A stretch of DNA of 64,000 bases from Gnetum montanum (GCA_015680685.1 MNCI01002923.1:776872-840871); one strand, 5' to 3'; positions 22,942-32,894 are shown, counted from the stretch's first letter. The notes: generated by a model from the letters alone, not told the origin. Numbers and translations are program-made.

Positions 22942-23181
22942 CTGATAAAAGCTAATATTGGCCTTGACATGTTTAAGGTCTTAAATCAAATCATACTCTC
23001 CATCACCAATAAAGCTTGGTTTCTTTATCCATTTATGAAAATACTAAATTGGAGTTCTTTGCTCTACTTGATTGTATTTACCTTTATTCTTATCTTTTTT
23101 ATTTGGCTCAAAAGCTTTTCTCTTAGTAGATGAATTAGTAATAACATTTGGGGATCTAGAAGTAGTTAATCTTTCTTTTGA

Positions 23182-24340
23182 TCAGAGACTATATCCATTT
23201 TCCTCATTGTTATTACATTCTTCATCTAAAGACATATCTTCTTCAAAACTTGATAGAGAAGAAGTATCGCTAGATCCATTGCTAGAAGATTTACCTGCAT
23301 AATGAACATTAGATAACTCATTATCAGATTCAATATCAAGAAAGTTGGACATAATTAGGTCAATTTCATCCTCATCTTTTGCTAACTTAGTGTCTTGATA
23401 TTTATGCTTTCTATTTTTCCTTTCTTCCTTGATATTAAATCTTGCCAAGGCCTTTTCAAGCTTCACTATTTTGTTAGACATATCTCTCATTAATTGCCCT
23501 TTTTCAGATTCTAATCTTTCATGTTCGTGCTCTATCTTAACATGAGATGGACCTGGTAAAGCTTTAAATTGAGCAAAATCTTGCATAGGAATCATAACTC
23601 TTTTTTCTCTTTTTTGAATTACAATATTTTCTTTAGAATTCAAATTCAACTATTTTTATAACTGTATAGCTTCACTAAAGTAGTCATTTAGTGTAGTTAA
23701 GTTTGGAGTTCTCCTTAACCAAATTGAAATGTTGGGGTTGATAGATTTAAGATAAGTTTCTTTAAGCATTTCTTTTGATGGTCTATATTGTCTTTGAAAG
23801 AGTTTACAAATTCGTTGAAACTTGATGTTAAAATCTCTAATTGACTCTTTAACTCCTTGCTTAGCTTGTATTAGCCCACCGTATAGTTTTTGTTGATCTA
23901 ATTGATTACCAAACTGGGCTAAGAAAAGATTCTTCATGTCAACCCAACTTGTAATACTATTACTTGGTAAGTTCGAATACCCAATCTGAGCCATATCCTT
24001 TAGATTTGATACAAACAACCTACAAGCTTGATCTTGATGTTGAATATTTGTATGAGCTAAAGCTAACTCAAACATGTGGATATATTATTTATCTAAATAA
24101 GCTTTTCCAGGAATGACAGGCTTAGGAAAATATTTGTAAAATACCTTAGGAATATCATTGTAATTTTCAAATCTTAATGGTGTAACTCTTTGCCAAGGAT
24201 TTGCCATCCTATTCCTTTGGATAGTTGAACTCTTAAACTTTCTAGATCTTCTCTTATGAATCGATAAACTAGATATAATGGGTGATCTTCTCGATCTTCT
24301 ATTTTTCACTCCACTACTTGTTCCCAATTAAAAAAAAATT
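23182..24340 (-). pseudogene. C gag
   Basis: Three successive minus-strand frames. 24327-24085: basic N-terminus and NPWQRVTPLRFENYNDIPKV. 24075-23656: capsid domain with ARLFVSNLKDMAQ-like start (CRLFVSNLKDMAQIGYSNLP), SWVDMKNLFLAQFGNQ and KESIRDFNIKFQRICKLF. 23649-23182: nucleocapsid-side linker, lysine/glutamate-rich (EKLEKALARFNIKEERKNRK type), ending in a serine-rich acidic segment. The arrangement matches the retrotransposon gag family. No zinc knuckle is seen. The frames are separated by single stops or shifts. Confidence 0.75.
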
Positions 24341-24534
24341 TCTTTTGTTCTTCTTCTGATGAAGAATCAGTCTTAAAATCAAGAATATCTTTTGAAACTT
24401 TTAAATTTTTCAAACTATCAATCTCCTTGGTCATGAACTGAAAATAGTATCTAATTTCTTAAGTCTTTATAGTAACAAAGAATTGTTGATGTGCTAAAAT
24501 TATAAAGCTTATGAACTTAGAGGCTAAATTTTCA

Positions 24535-24556
24535 GCCCTCCTAGTGCCAAAAGAAC
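24535..24556 (-). other. C primer-binding site region
   Basis: On the minus strand the LTR end CCAACA is followed by GTTCTTT and then TGGCACTAGGAGGG. The spacing of a few bases and the TGGC start fit a primer site. Similar GGCGCTAGAAGGAGGG-like sites are what I recall from Tat-branch elements. The tRNA is not assigned. Confidence 0.5.
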
Positions 24557-25809
24557 TGTTGGCAACCATTTGGGACACAATTGCCAATGAGTGTCCTCGA
24601 ATAGGATTTAGGTGCTTGCTGGTCTCTGGCAACACCAAGGCCCAGATACCTCCAAATAGACTCAGTAGTTAATGTGAGTATGTGTGTGTGCTGTTGCGGT
24701 GTGCTATTATGAAAAATGAAATGATTGGGTTGTGTGTAAAACTATAAATGACTTATCCTAAAGAGATTTAGCCAACTTGCAAAGTATTGTGAGTTGTTGA
24801 GAGTTCTTATTCTGTTCAATTGCCTAGTCTATGCAGTCCTTATAATACCTACTTGTAACAAATAAAATTTTGCACAAACATTTGAGCAAAACTCTATGAA
24901 TCTACTTCTAATTTTTCCTAGAGAAAGAGATAGTTCCACAAGAAAACTAGAAATAGAGCAAGATTCAATAGAGATAGAAAGAAGAGAAAAAGAAAGTAGA
25001 TTTGTGTAAAGATCTCAAATGTTTAAACAAGGTAAAATGATATGAGTAAACACTTTGCAATAAAGCTATCCCAAATTTAATAACTACGAATTGTTCAAAC
25101 TTCCAAGGCTCAAATAAGCAATTTCTTCAAGATAATCCTACTATGCTACCCAAAAAATTGCTACGTAAACTATCACGTACGAGACTCTATTTTGGTTAGA
25201 TAATGGATGTCAAAAATTGCATTCAACAAAACCTTCAAAGGACTTGAAAATTTATGATTGAAATACCATGGAGATTCACTTTAAAGATAAAAGAAGCTAT
25301 TCTGGTCCTATCAAGATACCAAAGATTTTTTGAACCCTCTTGACTGTTGAATGGTTCAATGGCTTGACTACATGCAGAGGCTCTCTTACAACAATCTCAA
25401 TAGTGGTTCTTATACATTGCACAATAATGAAATTTAGTACTAAAATGCTCTTAAGGCTTTTAAACACAAGCATTTCTATGGCAAAATTTTAATAAAAATT
25501 TTCAATTATGCAACAAGAAAAAATAAGAGCGATCTAAAGATCCCAAGATTATTTGCCAAGCATGATACTATCTAAACCACTAGCTAAATAATTTAAACAA
25601 AAAAAAATCATAAGCATAAGTCATAGGACTATGACAAAGAGGCTAAAATGTTGTCTTTAACAAGTCATCTTACAAGAAATCTTTCATAATGTCTTATTTT
25701 CAACCTTCCTCTAATACCCTGAGTGAGACCTCCAAGTGTTTTCCCCATTCCTTCCTACCCTTGAAGCCCTTTTAGAGGGTCTCATAGGTAGTTAGCTAAG
25801 TTACAAACA

Positions 25810-25990
25810 TTTTGGGTGGTTATAACCACCATAGAGATAAAACAACTGCAGTTGACAAGTGTTTCATTGAGTTTCGAAGTGGTCCATTTAGTTGCCAAGT
25901 GGTCCATTCAATTGCCAAGTGGTCAGCATGGAGATAAAAAAGTTGAAGTTGACAAGTGGCCTTGGTAGTGGTTATAACCACCATTTCAAT
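25810..25990. repeat. Palindromes and direct repeats in the C LTR
   Basis: The 16-bp perfect palindrome GGTGGTTATAACCACC recurs about 160 bp later as GTGGTTATAACCAC. Between them are two copies of a GTGGTCCATTYARTTGCCAA unit and two of GTTGACAAGTG. This has the look of an LTR enhancer array. Confidence 0.55.
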
Positions 25991-26580
25991 TGAGAGGCTA
26001 CAATTTTCATGAAATTACAACATTTATAAGAAATTTAAAATGAAGCCAAGTATCTAGTGGCTATATTCACCATAGGGTTAAATATTTATAGGTGATGAAT
26101 ATCTTGTAGTTGCAACCACCATGATCAAGTGTTTAATTCATATAACCTTTTTTTTTCTTTTTAAAGTCATAACATATTTTATTGTTATTTAAATCATAGT
26201 AATAGAGATAGTAACCATGGAGTTGATGCATACATGGATGGGTTGATATATAAATATATATGTAAGTGTGTACAACCAAATGCATAAATGGAGTTGCGCT
26301 CTCATGTTTTCAACACAAAGTGAGTGTCACGTTATGTAGATAGTATATAATTTAATTATAGTTTAATCATGTATATAGTATATAGTTTGTAGTGTCAACA
26401 CATAGCATTACTTGCCGTTATGTAGTTTGTGTAGTGGTCGTCGTAGTCTAGGTTCAGCATGAAGACACCATTGGTGAGTGCAGCCACCATTCATATGAGT
26501 GCGCTCATGCTAGAAAATTGGTTAACCACGCATAATCCTAGGCTACAGCTTTTTCCATGGTCTAATTGTAACTAATTTAT

Positions 26581-26790
26581 TTTCTTCCGCATGAATACAC
26601 ATGACTTTGCCATACACTCTTGCTTCATGTTACAGAAAATGCCGATATTGATCAAGTTAAGTGCCTCATCCAAGTCTGCTTTGTGTATCTCTTTGATCAT
26701 TCTTGTGCTTTTTTTTTGACGAGCAGATTTTAATTCATCATCTTCAAAGTTGCTGCCATTGTTAATGACTTGAAATTCAGATCAACATCA
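26581..26790 (-). pseudogene. Gene-like fragment in the C LTR (unrecognised)
   Basis: The minus strand has an open frame, VINNGSNFEDDELKSARQKK then STRMIKEIHKADLDEALNL, INIGIFCNMKQECMAK and SCVFMRKK, with coding-like composition. The C-terminal two-thirds are repeated in the right arm of the inverted repeat (27135-27287, plus strand). Upstream on the same strand (27000-26760) another frame gives QAQTQPQALMPVASNGLVDV and GPSKKLQLPPSQPQHNLDV. I do not recognise the family. It may be captured host exon sequence. Confidence 0.35.
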
Positions 26791-27287
26791 AGGTTGTGTT
26801 GCGGCTGCGACGGAGGCAGTTGCAGCTTCTTGGATGGCCCAATACTCAAAAATTGTTAGTTAGAATTTACAAAAGAAGCTTGATAACTGGAAGAAGGGGC
26901 AACGACATGAGGCTTAGCAACAGTAACATCCACAAGGCCATTAGAGGCCACTGGCATGAGAGCCTGAGGCTGAGTTTGGGCCTGAGATGCCAGATAAGGC
27001 TGAGATAAAGAACATTACTGAAACTAGGCCATTTGTCATCCCTATGTAGCACCACAATCCACTAGAAATATAATTCTGTTTTGAATTTGATGCAAATGGG
27101 GAAATCTCCTCTCCTTGTTACCTAAAGATTGAANTTAAAATCTGCTCGTCAAAAAAAAAGCACAAGAATGATCAAAGAGATACACAAAGCAGACTTGGAT
27201 GAGGCACTTAACTTGATCAATATCGGCATTTTCTGTAACATGAAGCAAGAGTGTATGGCAAAGTCATGTGTATTCATGCGGAAGAAA
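26581..27287. repeat. Perfect 153-bp inverted repeat with N at the right-arm borders
   Basis: 26581-26733 is the exact reverse complement of 27135-27287, with no mismatch found by eye, including a run of nine T/A. Single undetermined bases (N) sit exactly at both ends of the right arm (27134 and 27288). The arms are separated by about 400 bp. This is either a very recent inverted duplication or an assembly or gap-filling artefact. Confidence 0.85.
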
Positions 27288-27962
27288 NACATGGTGGAAG
27301 TATTTCTAACAATCTTGCTCATGGCCCATTCTAGTGTTACTGTGGAAGAATCTATTGCACTGTACAGGTCCAACATAATGGACTTGAAACAGTGCATGGT
27401 GTAGGTGTAGGGATCCTACTGCCCAAATGTAGAACTGCATCAATACAGTTCACGTCGCTTGGCAAACCAACCAAATTCTATTGTTGTTCTTGGTCTGAAA
27501 TTCTGAACCTAATTTTTCATCGAGCTTAAGGTGCCAGATTCTTACTTCCACATTGTCGCTGGAGCTACTGCTTGCCCCTGCCTCCACCCAAAAGAGGTTA
27601 ATCAATAATGAAGAGTTGCGGTGGGACTACCATAAGAAAGCCCATCCCCAAGTGGCTCGTACGTGGTAACATATGAGAATTCCTCCATGGAGAGGTTGTG
27701 ATTTTGGAAACCAATTCATTGCATGATTCAACTAACCGATGTGTAAGATGGATTCATTGGATAAATCCATGTGGTTTATGGATTCACAAATTCAAAGATA
27801 TAATAATTTCTTCTAGGTCATGTCAGGCTCTTCATATGGGATGCAATAAGGATGTTCGTAAAGTATCAAGTTCCTGCTGTTTGGGAGGTAGTAACATACA
27901 TTTTTTAGAAAAGCAACGCCCTGGTCGTTGGAGAAGCCCATTTCACCCTGAGCCAGAAGTGA

Positions 27963-28379
27963 TCATGGACAAATAGAATAGAAAAAATTCTCATCAAACG
28001 CTTGGATGGAGGAAATAGTTAAGAATCTCACTAATACAGCAACACCGATAACAACAAAAACAATTAGAAAAAGGACCCTCACCCACAAGTCAACAAACAT
28101 TCCTTCTCTCATTACCATTGCTCTTTGTTTGTTACATGGTTTTCTACAAATGCAGAAAAGAACATTGAATACCTTGAGATCCTCGAGTTCCTTACTAAAA
28201 TCTACAAGTAATATTTCCCCATTAGATATTTGTTTGAAAACACCATCCAATTCCAATGCTCCATCATCATCAACTACCTTTCTTGCATGCCCAACCCATT
28301 GAGAAGCTACATTTTCTATCCTTCTGATTTCTTGGAAGTATTTATCATTACAGGTTATTTCTACTACCACTCCTTCCAT
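27963..28379 (-). pseudogene. 138-codon ORF in the C LTR, gene-like, unrecognised
   Basis: An uninterrupted minus-strand frame opening MEGVVVEITCNDKYFQEIRR, followed by IENVASQWVGHARKV, an acidic middle (VVDDDGALELDGVF), FCICRKPCNKQRA and a strongly hydrophobic segment LWVRVLFLIVFVVIGVAVLV near the C-terminus, consistent with one membrane helix. It lacks any retroelement motif and keeps an open frame in a decayed region. It may be a captured fragment of a host membrane-protein gene. It could also be a chance frame. Confidence 0.35.
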
Positions 28380-28544
28380 TAGAACACATTGAATATATTT
28401 TAGAGTGGGCTTTGGGAATCTTTAGTCTTCTATGACAAGAAAAACAGTGGTATTTTCAACTCATCATGAAAATGGAACCCTACTTTACAGTAATACTCTG
28501 AATCATCTAATCCTATTCCATGAAATGACCAAAATGTGCCAACA

Positions 28545-29876
28545 GTATCATATCATTGATTGGCTTCGTAATGAAACAAGAGAGACCCTAGGGATGTATG
28601 CCCAAGGTCAAATATTCTAACTACGAACCCATCAATTCCAAGAGCTTATTAAGCAAGTAGCAAAAGAAGAAGGAGAAATGGCTAGATGGGAGAGTGTTGA
28701 AAAACATTAGCAAGACCAAAATATCAACTTAATAGAGGTCCATAATCACAAAAAGGAGAAATCAACCCATCTCAAGGAGGAAGAACCATCTTTGCTAGTA
28801 CAACAATCATTAGATGAAATTGAGGAAAAGATCAATAAGATGCTGGAATGGATGCATAAAAAGTGTGAAGAATATATCAATATTATTGGAGATAGATTTT
28901 TGACAACCTAAGAAGCAGGACAAAATATCATTAGACAATTGGAAAGAAGGGATGAAGAAAATAAGAGCTCAACTACCAATCATATGTATGAATGAAACAT
29001 TTTCCTATATGATCATCCCAAGGGCCAATGCCCAATCTTGTTACATTTATATGAGCATTGGGGAAGCACATTACACCTAGAGTTCATACAGAGATATTGT
29101 GTTTGATCATAGTGGCAACCATCCCAGTTATGGGGGAAACCATCCCTAAACTAGAGACACCATTCATATCATCTAAATCCAAATGCTTATCTAGGTCAAC
29201 ATCCTATTTTCCCAACTGGGTCAACATACTCTATCTCGCCGCATGATCATTCTCCTCAATACTATCAGCTCATGTCCTCAACACAACCATCACCTTGTGT
29301 ACCTTACACTTCTAAATTTCAACATTCTTGTCCTTTCCCTCCTACATCACCACCAACTGTTCCTAAAGTGTCTACACCATAGCAACAACCCACAAATGTT
29401 ACTTGTGCTACTATTGCCAATAGCAATGAGAGACCTCCTCAACATCAAAGGCATCCCTTCTTTAGACATGACAGTAGGAAGGGACAACATGGTTCCAAGG
29501 CCACTGCATTCTCCAACTTAGCACAAGTCCAAAACTATGGTGCATCCTTCTCCTTGAACCTAACATCTCGGGTCACCTCATTAGGGCCACCAATTAACAC
29601 TCCAAGAACCATACAACCCAATGAATATAGCCATGGAGGGTGACATCCCAATCCTTGCATACCATCTTACAGTCTCAAGTATCATAGTGGGTCAAATCTT
29701 TACCCAGGAACCACATCTTATAAATTGCCCCATTATACTTATTATAATCAGGTGTGTGAATCCCAATGGGGTAAGTATGACCAAGTTTTGATATTTCCAA
29801 CATGCAAGGATCCTCATCTTTCATTTATTAATCCTCACCATGCTCAACTGTTTAGTTATGGGAGATATCCCCCATT
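28545..29876 (+). pseudogene. B gag, C-terminal part
   Basis: Resumes directly after C: YHIIDWLRNETRETLGMYAQ, then HQFQELIKQVAKEEGEMARW, a lysine/glutamate-rich linker (EEKINKMLEWMHKKCEEYIN) and a long proline/serine/glutamine/histidine-rich tail (for example PPTSPPTVPKV, RHPFFRHDSRKGQHG). It ends at FINPHHAQLFSYGRYPPF with two stops (29876-29882). In A, D, E and F a protease follows the proline-rich region. Here protease is missing and the terminal peptide follows at once. Few stops interrupt this half. Confidence 0.7.
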
Positions 29877-30882
29877 CTAATAACAAGTAGGATTAATAAA
29901 TATTTTGCATTTTCTTTAATTTTACAAATTTTTGTTTTCTAGTTTTTTATTTTTCAATTTCTTATTTTATCCTTTTGCCTTTTTATCTTTTTATCTTTTT
30001 ATAAGTAATATCATCTACAAATAAAACACTCATGTGGCTCATTGGTTGAGGCATGTTCTATGTTATCAAGTCTTGAGTGATCAATTATTTGGATAGTGAG
30101 CCCATTACACCCACTCATCCATTCTACAAATAAGAGGTTTTGTTTGAGGGTACAGTGATATTCATGACATTCTTAAAACTTAAAATTAATTTTGTGTTCA
30201 TGGTACCCAGAATGAAGAAGGATGGACCAAGAGGGAATGATTAGGGTGTGACATCAAGAGGACTTGTGGATTCTCTTTGGTGACTTCTGTGAGAGTTATC
30301 ATGCAACATGGTTGTACTAAGATCCTTGTAGATCTAACACAAAATGGGAGTAAGAGTAATCAAAAGGTACTTAAAAATCCAATGTTGTTCTAGGGGGTCC
30401 CATTGGAAAGACATGCACACATGCTTCTCTAGATTCAGCATTCAAAAAAAAAACAAAAAACAAAAAGGAAAAACAAAGAAAGTGCCACAAAGCAAAAATT
30501 ACTCCTACCTTGAACAAAATACCAAGTGAGCGTACGCCTTGTTGTTATGGTACTCTCATAGTCGTTCATTATCGGATGAAACAATGTAGTGTCACTGATC
30601 AGAGGAATGGATGTGGTCTTGATCTTGGAATGATGGGTTAATGACACATTAATCATGCTTTACACATAGAATTCATTGTGCCCTAGGTCAGTTACCTCAT
30701 GTCCCAATATCTACAATACCTTCTATAGTCTATCTCATCTCATTATTTATGTAATTGTAGCTCGTATCCTATGTAGCATAAAATTCTTACCTCATTCTAG
30801 TGATACTTACATGTGTGTGTTTTGGGGAACCAATGTAGATTACATTTAACCCTTCTAGTACCTACAGACATTTTAAGGTGTG

Positions 30883-30939
30883 GTTATGCAAGGGCATTAT
30901 AGGTTAGAACCTGCTTTGGGGAGGATCCACTTGCATAAT
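30883..30939 (+). other. B copy of the conserved hairpin
   Basis: Arms GTTATGCAAG (30883-30892) and CTTGCATAAT (30930-30939) form nine Watson-Crick pairs and one G-U pair around a loop with CTGCTTTGGGGAGGATCC. Homologous hairpins: F 57864-57920, E 40316-40371, D 13575-13631. Confidence 0.65.
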
Positions 30940-31257
30940 TTTTGTAATTTGCACTCATAACACATCTTCCACACATCATCTATTACCCTCAGTGTATTGT
31001 CAACAATATTCTTTCCCTTATTACTATTCCTTTGATTCAAATGTTCCTATGAACCATCACATATCCTTTTTCTCTCCTTTATCATCCAACGTCCTTATTG
31101 ATAAATTCCACACCATCATAATTTTCATGCCTTTAGAACTAGTTGAATTACCCTGGAACCCTTTAATAATAGTCTATATGTCCTTATTTTACATTTTTTA
31201 ATTTCAAAAAAATATTAAAAAATTTGGTACATTCTATAAAGTGCCCTAACTTTGATA

Positions 31258-31335
31258 GGCCACGATATCGCATATGTGATATTGCAGCTGATGTGATATC
31301 GCGTCCGCACTATCAAGTATACGATATCATGTTCA

Positions 31336-31345
<10 letters not shown>
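31258..31345 (+). promoter_or_regulatory. B internal U3-like promoter segment
   Basis: GGCCACGATATCGCATATG, TGATATTGCAGCTGATGTG, ATATCGCG and TATACGATATCATG precede TATATATA (31337-31344). The B LTR U3 has CACATATGCGATATTGCAGC, GTGATATCGG and ACACGATATCATGG before its TATAAATA. The internal copy lies about 0.5 kb upstream of the 3' ORF. Promoter activity is inferred. Confidence 0.6.

Positions 31346-31368
<23 letters not shown>
31344..31368. repeat. (TG)n microsatellite
   Basis: About twelve TG dinucleotides directly after the TATATATA of the internal U3-like segment. Confidence 0.85.
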
Positions 31369-31859
31369 ACACCCCTGCACCTATCAACATCATTTGAAAC
31401 TATTCACATGAGGGAAGTTGTTCAAATTTCTCTCTACAACTCATGATTGCATGTCCCTTGCTTTCATATCCATAACTCACTCGTTGGTACTCCGATTTTC
31501 ATTCGGTTTGATCCTACTTGAACCCAGAGTGTTCAGCTTAGTTGTGGGGGAGGGGCACATGCCAAATAGCACATAAATTTTTTGAAATTTTTCATCACCT
31601 GAAGGACATTATTAAGGGTAATTATCTATAAAATTAATGATAAATGTGCCAAAAACAATTTCATCTCCTTAGTTATACTGGGAAACTAGATTTGGAAACC
31701 ACCTAAGCAAAGAGGATTAAATATTATAATCTTTTGGGAACATTTTCTTCTAATAATTAACGTCACACAGAGATAAATTAAATTCATTAAGGCAAGCAGT
31801 AAGGTATAACCTAACTTTGATAACAACCTTACTAACGATTGGCCCCCATGTGATTACAA

Positions 31860-32748
31860 ATGGCCCTGAAACACGGACAAAAGGAAGGTTCTACTCAAGG
31901 TGTGATCAAGTGACCTAGGAGAGGTGAAGGATAAGTTCCTACCAAACAACATGAAGATCAAGAAGAATAATCATTTAGCATCCATCAACAAAACCCTGCC
32001 ACTGTACAATCAAGGCAGGCGGAAGGAGGAGTTGTTGTAGTGTCTGAACAGGGACGACATCTCATGTTGCTCTAGTATTGTGTTCAAGCCATCCATGAAA
32101 GGTCTATATTAACTGCAGTGATCGTGGAATTAAACTTTGGACCTTTCAAAAAATTTTCTCCGAAGGCCATTAGGGATCACCTCAAAGGGTTCCCATTGTG
32201 GCCTACCCTCTCTAAAAGTGGTGCCTCGTACTTAGGGGAAATGTACCAATTTTGGCACAACAAAGGAGAAGGCACCATGGTTAACATTTGTGGTGTGACT
32301 GTTTGAGCAACAAGTAGCCACCACCTACACCAAATATGAAATAGAATTTGTAGAACACAAGATAAAATTGCAAAAATTGGAGGCTGAAAATTCTGAACTC
32401 AAGGTGGTTAAAGAAAGCTACCAGGGGCAAAAAGGTGTCGCAATAGACTTGGCTTGACAGCTTACAGATTTTCAAGAATACAATGACAAAGCCACAACCT
32501 ATGAGGAGGAACGACAGGTGTTTGTGGCTTGGTATGTGAAAGCAAATAAAATGTTTCTGCAACTACCATGCCCATGGGAGGTGCTGACTCCATCAAACAT
32601 CAAAACATTATCATGGACAACACAGGATCCCCAAACTAAAGAGGAGAAACTCCAGGCCATACTTTAACACCATCAAATCCCAAGACCTGGAGCACAAGAT
32701 AAGGAAAAGGCACCCATGGAGGAGCCACTGCCACTAGAAACTACATGA
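31860..32748 (+). pseudogene. B 3' accessory ORF
   Basis: Start MALKHGQKEGSTQG at ATG 31860. An open middle (32118-32306) gives VIVELNFGPFKKFSPKAIRD, FPLWPTLSKSGASYLGEMYQ and FWHNKGEGTMVNICG, a region shared with F. From 32305 a long frame gives a coiled-coil-like stretch (EQQVATTYTKYEIEFVEHK, LQKLEAENSELKVVKESY), then VFVAWYVKANKMFLQLPCPW, EVLTPSNIKTLSW, KEEKLQAIL and MEEPLPLETT with stop. The junction at about 32305 removes roughly 1.9 kb relative to F. The F counterpart of the deleted part resembles the plant-specific putative transposon-protein domain often seen in Athila/Tat extra ORFs. Function unknown. Confidence 0.65.
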
Positions 32749-32894
32749 GTTCCACCTAGTTTTGTAGTTATATGATTTTCTTTTGCATTCTTCGTGTTGT
32801 GTCTCAATTTTTTTCTAATTCCACACTGTAGCATGAATCCATTCTAGTTAGTCAATAATCCCAAACCTATCCACTTTGTAATCAATGAATCTTG

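Larger units (their letters stand above)
19564..28544 (-). mobile_element. Element C: Tat-like LTR retrotransposon without integrase
   Basis: A minus-strand element in B's gag. Its outer ends are TGTTGG (19564) and CCAACA (ending 28544), with a near-perfect TSD GTATT (19559-19563) and GTATC (28545-28549). Joining the flanks restores gag. The 5' LTR is 24557-28544 (about 4.0 kb). The 3' LTR is cut down to its last 497 bp (19564-20060). Internal order on the minus strand: gag (24327-23182), protease and an RNase H domain (22941-21890), RT (21936-20825), RNase H (20824-20061). Coding stops in the linker ahead of integrase and runs straight into the truncated LTR, so integrase and the first 3.5 kb of the 3' LTR were lost in one deletion. 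Confidence 0.85.
24557..28544 (-). repeat. C 5' LTR, about 4.0 kb
   Basis: Inferred from terminal TGTTGG...CCAACA, the TSD and homology of its last 496 bp (24557-25052) to 19564-20060. It includes an AT-rich part, palindromic GGTGGTTATAACCACC motifs (25816-25831, and a 14-bp version near 25975), a perfect inverted repeat (26581-27287) and gene-like fragments (26700-28400). Some of it may be material inserted after integration. LTRs of several kilobases are known in the Tat/Ogre branch. Confidence 0.65.
29883..31859 (+). other. B conserved non-coding block
   Basis: In order: T-rich stretch (29910-30005); AGGGTGTGACATCAAGAGGA (30243-30262); one GGAAAGACATGCACACATG motif (30404-30425); conserved hairpin (30883-30939); GATATC-rich internal U3-like segment (31258-31345) with a TG microsatellite (31344-31368); a candidate splice donor (31618) and the 3' ORF. 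No conserved coding frame. Confidence 0.7.

Noticed and set aside
19564-25052. Element C as a compact element with two 0.5-kb LTRs
   Set aside because: The flanks give no TSD and B's gag does not resume at 25053. Extension to 28544 gives inverted ends, a TSD and restored gag.
27129-27404. 91-codon plus-strand ORF containing undetermined residues as a host gene
   Set aside because: It is built partly from the right arm of the N-bordered inverted repeat, so its frame cannot be trusted.
31344-31368. (TG)n tract as a functional element
   Set aside because: Ordinary microsatellite; absent from the matching place in D, E and F.
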